Origin: an uncultured Collinsella sp.
GTDB taxonomy: Bacteria; Actinomycetota; Coriobacteriia; Coriobacteriales; Coriobacteriaceae
Assembly: GCA_902490325.1 (NCBI GenBank)
Contig: CABUDJ010000092.1
Coordinates: 1-6,195, forward strand
Direction: 5' to 3'
Length of the DNA stretch: 6,195 bases
Below are positions 3,849-6,195 of this stretch, piece after piece. Positions within the stretch are counted from its first letter, which is position 1. Every line of letters begins with the position of its first letter. A program made the translations under genes and the position numbers. Below the pieces are notes generated by a model. That model ran no database searches, was not told where the DNA came from, and saw nothing but the letters and a program-made list of their open reading frames with translations.

Positions 3849-5882
3849 ATGATCCTTCTGGTCGACAAGATCGAAAAAAGCTTCGGCGCGCGCGTCCTCT
3901 TTAGCGGCGCGTCCTTCCAGATCAACCCCGGCGAGCGCTTTGCGCTCGTGGGTCCCAACGGCGCTGGCAAAACCACCATGCTCAAGATCATCATGGGCAT
4001 CGACAGCCCCGACGCCGGCCAGGTCCAGTACGCCAAGGACTGCCAGGTGGGCTACCTAGAGCAGGAAACCAACCTGGAGCACAAGGACACCACCATCCTC
4101 GCCGAAGTCATGGCCGCCGCCAAGGAAATCCGCCGCATGGGCGAGCGCGCCAACGAGCTGCAGGCCCAGATCACCGAGCTCTCTGAGCAGGGCAAGGACG
4201 TCGATGCCCTATTGAACGAATACGGCCAGGTCCAGGATCGCTTTGAGCGCCTGGGCGGCTACGAACTCGAGAGCAACGCCCGCAAAATCCTGTCCGGCCT
4301 GGGCTTCAAAGTCACCGACTTCGAGCGCCCGTGCTCCGAGTTCTCCGGCGGCTGGCAGATGCGCATCGCGCTGGCCAAGCTCTTCCTGCGCCATCCCGAC
4401 CTGCTGCTCCTGGACGAGCCGACCAACCACCTGGACCTCGAGAGCGTCCAGTGGCTGCGCGGCTTTATCGCCAGCTACGACGGCGCCGTCCTCATCGTCA
4501 GCCACGACCGCGCCTTCATGGACGCCTGCGTCGACCACGTGGCCGCCCTCGAGAACCGTCGCGTGACCACCTACACCGGCAACTACAGCAGCTACCTTAA
4601 GCAGCGCGAGGACAACTTGGAGCAGATGCGCGCCAAGCGCGCCGCCCAGGAGCGCGACATCGCCCACATGCAGGTATTCGTTGACAAGTTCCGCTACAAG
4701 CCCACCAAGGCCGCCCAGGCCCAGGAGCGCATCCGCAAGATCGAGCAGATCAAGAAGGAGCTCGTCATCCTGCCCGAGGGCCACAAGCACATCGACTTTA
4801 AGTTCCCCGACCCGCCACGCTCCGGCGACATGGTCGTGGGCCTGGAGGGCGTATCCAAGTCCTACGGCGACAAGCACATCTACAGCGACATCGACCTCAA
4901 GCTCTACCGCGGCGAGCACGTGGCCCTCGTCGGCCCCAACGGCGCCGGCAAGTCCACGCTCATGAAGATCCTCGCTGGCCTGGAGCCGCCCACCACCGGC
5001 ACGCGCGACCTGGGCACCAACGTGGGCGTGGCCTATTACGCCCAGCACGCGCTCGAGGGCATGACCGAGTCCAACACTGTCCTGCAAGAGATCGACACCG
5101 TCACGCCCAAGTGGACCGTGCCGCAACAGCGCAGCCTGCTGGGCGCCTTCCTCTTTAGCGACAACGACTCCATCGAAAAGCAGGTCCGCGTCCTCTCCGG
5201 CGGCGAAAAGGCGCGTCTGGCCCTGGCCAAGATGCTCGTGGCCCCCGAGGCACTCCTGTGCCTGGACGAGCCCACTAACCACCTGGACATCGACTCGGTG
5301 GACATGCTCGAGAACGCCTTGCAAAACTTCCCCGGCACCATCGTGCTGATCAGCCACGACGAGCACCTGGTACGCGCCGTGGCCAACCGCGTGATCGACA
5401 TCCGCGACGGCAAGGTCACGGTTTACGACGGCGACTACGACTACTACCTCTACAAGCGCGAGGACCTCGCCGCACGAGCCGCCGCCGAGGCGGCGGGGGA
5501 GAACGCGCCGGCTGCGGCCAAGTCCTCCAAAGTAAGCACCGCTCAGCCCGACACCCCCGCTGCTGCCCCCAAGCCTACCGAGGGCAAAAAGACCAAGGAG
5601 CAAAAACGCGCCGAGGCCCAGGCCCGCGCCGCGCTCAACAAAAAGCTCAAGGGCGTGCGCAACCAGCTCAAGAAGATCGAAGCCGAGCTCGACAAAAAGC
5701 GCGCCCGCTATGATGAGCTTATGGAATTGATGGCGAGCGAAGAGCTTTATGCCGATCAGGACAAGTTCAACGCCGCGCTGGGGGAATATAACGGCCTTAA
5801 GCAAGAGCTGCCCAAGCTCGAGGACGAATGGCTCGAGCTTTCCACCCAGATCGAAGAGGAGACCGCGCGTGAACTCTCGTAA
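3849..5882 (+). CDS. ABC-F family ATPase (ribosome-associated translation factor)
   Basis: This 677-residue protein has two ABC ATPase domains in tandem and no membrane segments, the hallmark of ABC-F proteins, which bind the ribosomal E site and regulate or rescue translation; some give antibiotic resistance. Domain 1: Walker A GPNGAGKT (35-42), signature FSGGWQ (165-170), Walker B LLLLDEP (185-191), H-loop SHD (218-220). Domain 2: Walker A GPNGAGKST (362-370), signature LSGGEKARLALA (449-460), Walker B LLCLDEP (469-475), SHD (502-504). The charged helical linker (about 245-325, with KFRYKPTKAAQAQERIR) is the part that reaches toward the peptidyl transferase centre. After residue 545 comes an Ala/Pro-rich spacer and a charged coiled coil (about 577-677), as in Uup- and YheS-like members. 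Both catalytic glutamates are present. The ATG at 3849 follows AAAGGCGG. Housekeeping versus resistance role cannot be decided; subfamily is left open. Confidence 0.95.
   Translation: MILLVDKIEKSFGARVLFSGASFQINPGERFALVGPNGAGKTTMLKIIMGIDSPDAGQVQYAKDCQVGYLEQETNLEHKDTTILAEVMAAAKEIRRMGERANELQAQITELSEQGKDVDALLNEYGQVQDRFERLGGYELESNARKILSGLGFKVTDFERPCSEFSGGWQMRIALAKLFLRHPDLLLLDEPTNHLDLESVQWLRGFIASYDGAVLIVSHDRAFMDACVDHVAALENRRVTTYTGNYSSYLKQREDNLEQMRAKRAAQERDIAHMQVFVDKFRYKPTKAAQAQERIRKIEQIKKELVILPEGHKHIDFKFPDPPRSGDMVVGLEGVSKSYGDKHIYSDIDLKLYRGEHVALVGPNGAGKSTLMKILAGLEPPTTGTRDLGTNVGVAYYAQHALEGMTESNTVLQEIDTVTPKWTVPQQRSLLGAFLFSDNDSIEKQVRVLSGGEKARLALAKMLVAPEALLCLDEPTNHLDIDSVDMLENALQNFPGTIVLISHDEHLVRAVANRVIDIRDGKVTVYDGDYDYYLYKREDLAARAAAEAAGENAPAAAKSSKVSTAQPDTPAAAPKPTEGKKTKEQKRAEAQARAALNKKLKGVRNQLKKIEAELDKKRARYDELMELMASEELYADQDKFNAALGEYNGLKQELPKLEDEWLELSTQIEEETARELS
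5856..5861 (+). promoter_or_regulatory. Shine-Dalgarno that fixes the GTG start at 5869
   Basis: GAGGAG lies seven bases before GTG at 5869, inside the 3' end of the ABC-F gene. This selects GTG over the in-frame ATG at 5899 and over the ATG at 5749, which lies in ABC-F coding sequence. Confidence 0.75.
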
Positions 5883-6165
5883 GGCCGCTGCCGTGGCGAT
5901 GAGCATCATCGCCATCGCCTGCCGCGTTTGCGGCATCTTTATGAGCGCGATGACCGTGCTGCTGTGCTTTAGTGGACTCACAGCCAAGCTGCAGATCGTC
6001 GGCTTTGTCGTCGAGCTCTCGCGCGCGCTGCCGAGCGCCATCGCCGGCTATGGCGTCATCACATCGCCTTTCGGCGGTGTGTTCCGCCTGGATTACGCCA
6101 TCGTCGCCGTCATCCTGTTTGTGGCCGACTACCTGCTCACGCGCGCCTCGCGCCGCGTCCGCTAG
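5869..6165 (+). CDS. Small predicted membrane protein
   Basis: A 98-residue protein from GTG at 5869, overlapping the ABC-F stop by 14 nt, with GAGGAG seven bases upstream. The basic N-terminus (NSRK) is followed by a hydrophobic helix (about 8-36, with AMSIIAIACRVCGIFMSAMT). A moderately hydrophobic middle (41-66) comes next, then a second clear membrane helix (about 76-91) and a basic tail (TRASRRVR). Positive charges at both ends predict cytoplasmic termini with two, possibly three, passes. I do not recognise the family. Tight overlap implies translational coupling to the ABC-F gene and perhaps related expression, but it gives no function. Confidence 0.7.
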   Translation: MNSRKAAAVAMSIIAIACRVCGIFMSAMTVLLCFSGLTAKLQIVGFVVELSRALPSAIAGYGVITSPFGGVFRLDYAIVAVILFVADYLLTRASRRVR

Positions 6166-6174
6166 GGGAGCGCT

Positions 6175-6195
6175 ATGTCCAGCAGCTACCTCATG
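6175..6195 (+). CDS. Start of a downstream gene, cut by the window edge
   Basis: ATG at 6175 opens the frame MSSSYLM, preceded by AGGGGAG (6164-6170) at good spacing and only nine bases after the previous stop. It is probably the third gene of the operon. Seven codons are too few to name a product. Confidence 0.6.

Larger units (their letters stand above)
3617..3873 (+). repeat. Duplicated tRNA-Ala/ABC-F 5' segment, copy 2
   Basis: Second copy of the segment at 3071-3324, identical over 3670-3856. Here the ABC-F frame continues into the full gene, so this is the complete copy. Divergence upstream of 3670 against perfect identity across the tRNA suggests gene conversion, or purifying selection plus a recent duplication. 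Confidence 0.95.

Noticed and set aside
3071..3873. Integrated mobile element with the repeats as attachment sites
   Set aside because: The repeats are far longer than typical attachment cores, include whole tRNA genes, and the DNA between them holds no integrase, only a CAU tRNA unit.
3443..4036. 197-codon minus-strand frame
   Set aside because: It runs antisense through two tRNAs, two terminators and the start of the ABC-F gene; it contains the same spurious tRNA-antisense peptide.
4209..6041. 610-codon minus-strand frame
   Set aside because: It is a shadow of the GC-rich ABC-F gene, with low-complexity Val/Leu/Gly/Ala composition; the plus strand has full ABC-F motifs.
1..6195. CRISPR array
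   Set aside because: No regularly spaced short repeats are present.

Overview
The window looks like a chromosomal segment from a high-GC Gram-positive bacterium. The class Coriobacteriia (Collinsella-like) is my best guess. That rests on the strong C/G third-position bias of the right-hand genes, canonical -35/-10 promoters at the tRNA genes and my memory of similar protein families, not on any database match. The left part (about 1-1800) is visibly AT-richer and carries defence or toxin-antitoxin genes. The right part (about 1812-6195) is GC-rich and looks like housekeeping DNA.

Left part: a minus-strand Abi_2/AbiF-type gene (41-501) has an intact start and an intact C-terminal HEPN-like motif. 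Its middle is deleted and the two remnants lie in different frames, so it is a pseudogene. Directly upstream on the same strand is a promoter-to-terminator unit of about 85 nt (about 604-519). It resembles the small RNAs that accompany AbiF genes and can form either a terminator hairpin or an H-type pseudoknot. The plus strand then carries a two-gene MntA/HepT-like module (926-1595): a minimal nucleotidyltransferase, probably the antitoxin, overlapping by 14 nt a HEPN toxin. The HEPN catalytic motif contains a perfect 15-bp tandem duplication, giving two successive VAHGY blocks. A DUF3825-family gene (1812-2600) follows.

Middle: four tRNA genes, each with a visible promoter and rho-independent terminator: Val(CAC) at 2739, Ala(GGC) at 3152, a CAU-anticodon tRNA at 3425, and a second identical Ala(GGC) at 3701. 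A segment of about 255 bp, including the Ala promoter, tRNA, terminator and the first codons of the following ABC-F gene, is present twice 549 bp apart, with 187 bp perfectly identical. The first copy leaves only a ten-codon stub of the ABC-F reading frame. The second leads into the full gene.

Right: a 677-residue ABC-F ATPase (3849-5882), a small membrane protein whose GTG start overlaps it (5869-6165), and the first codons of a third gene (6175 onward) form a tight plus-strand operon. I see no promoter between the second tRNA-Ala terminator and the ABC-F start, so the operon may depend on read-through from the tRNA unit. The most notable observations are the broken AbiF gene with an apparently intact companion RNA, the duplicated HEPN active-site block, and the tRNA-Ala/ABC-F duplication.
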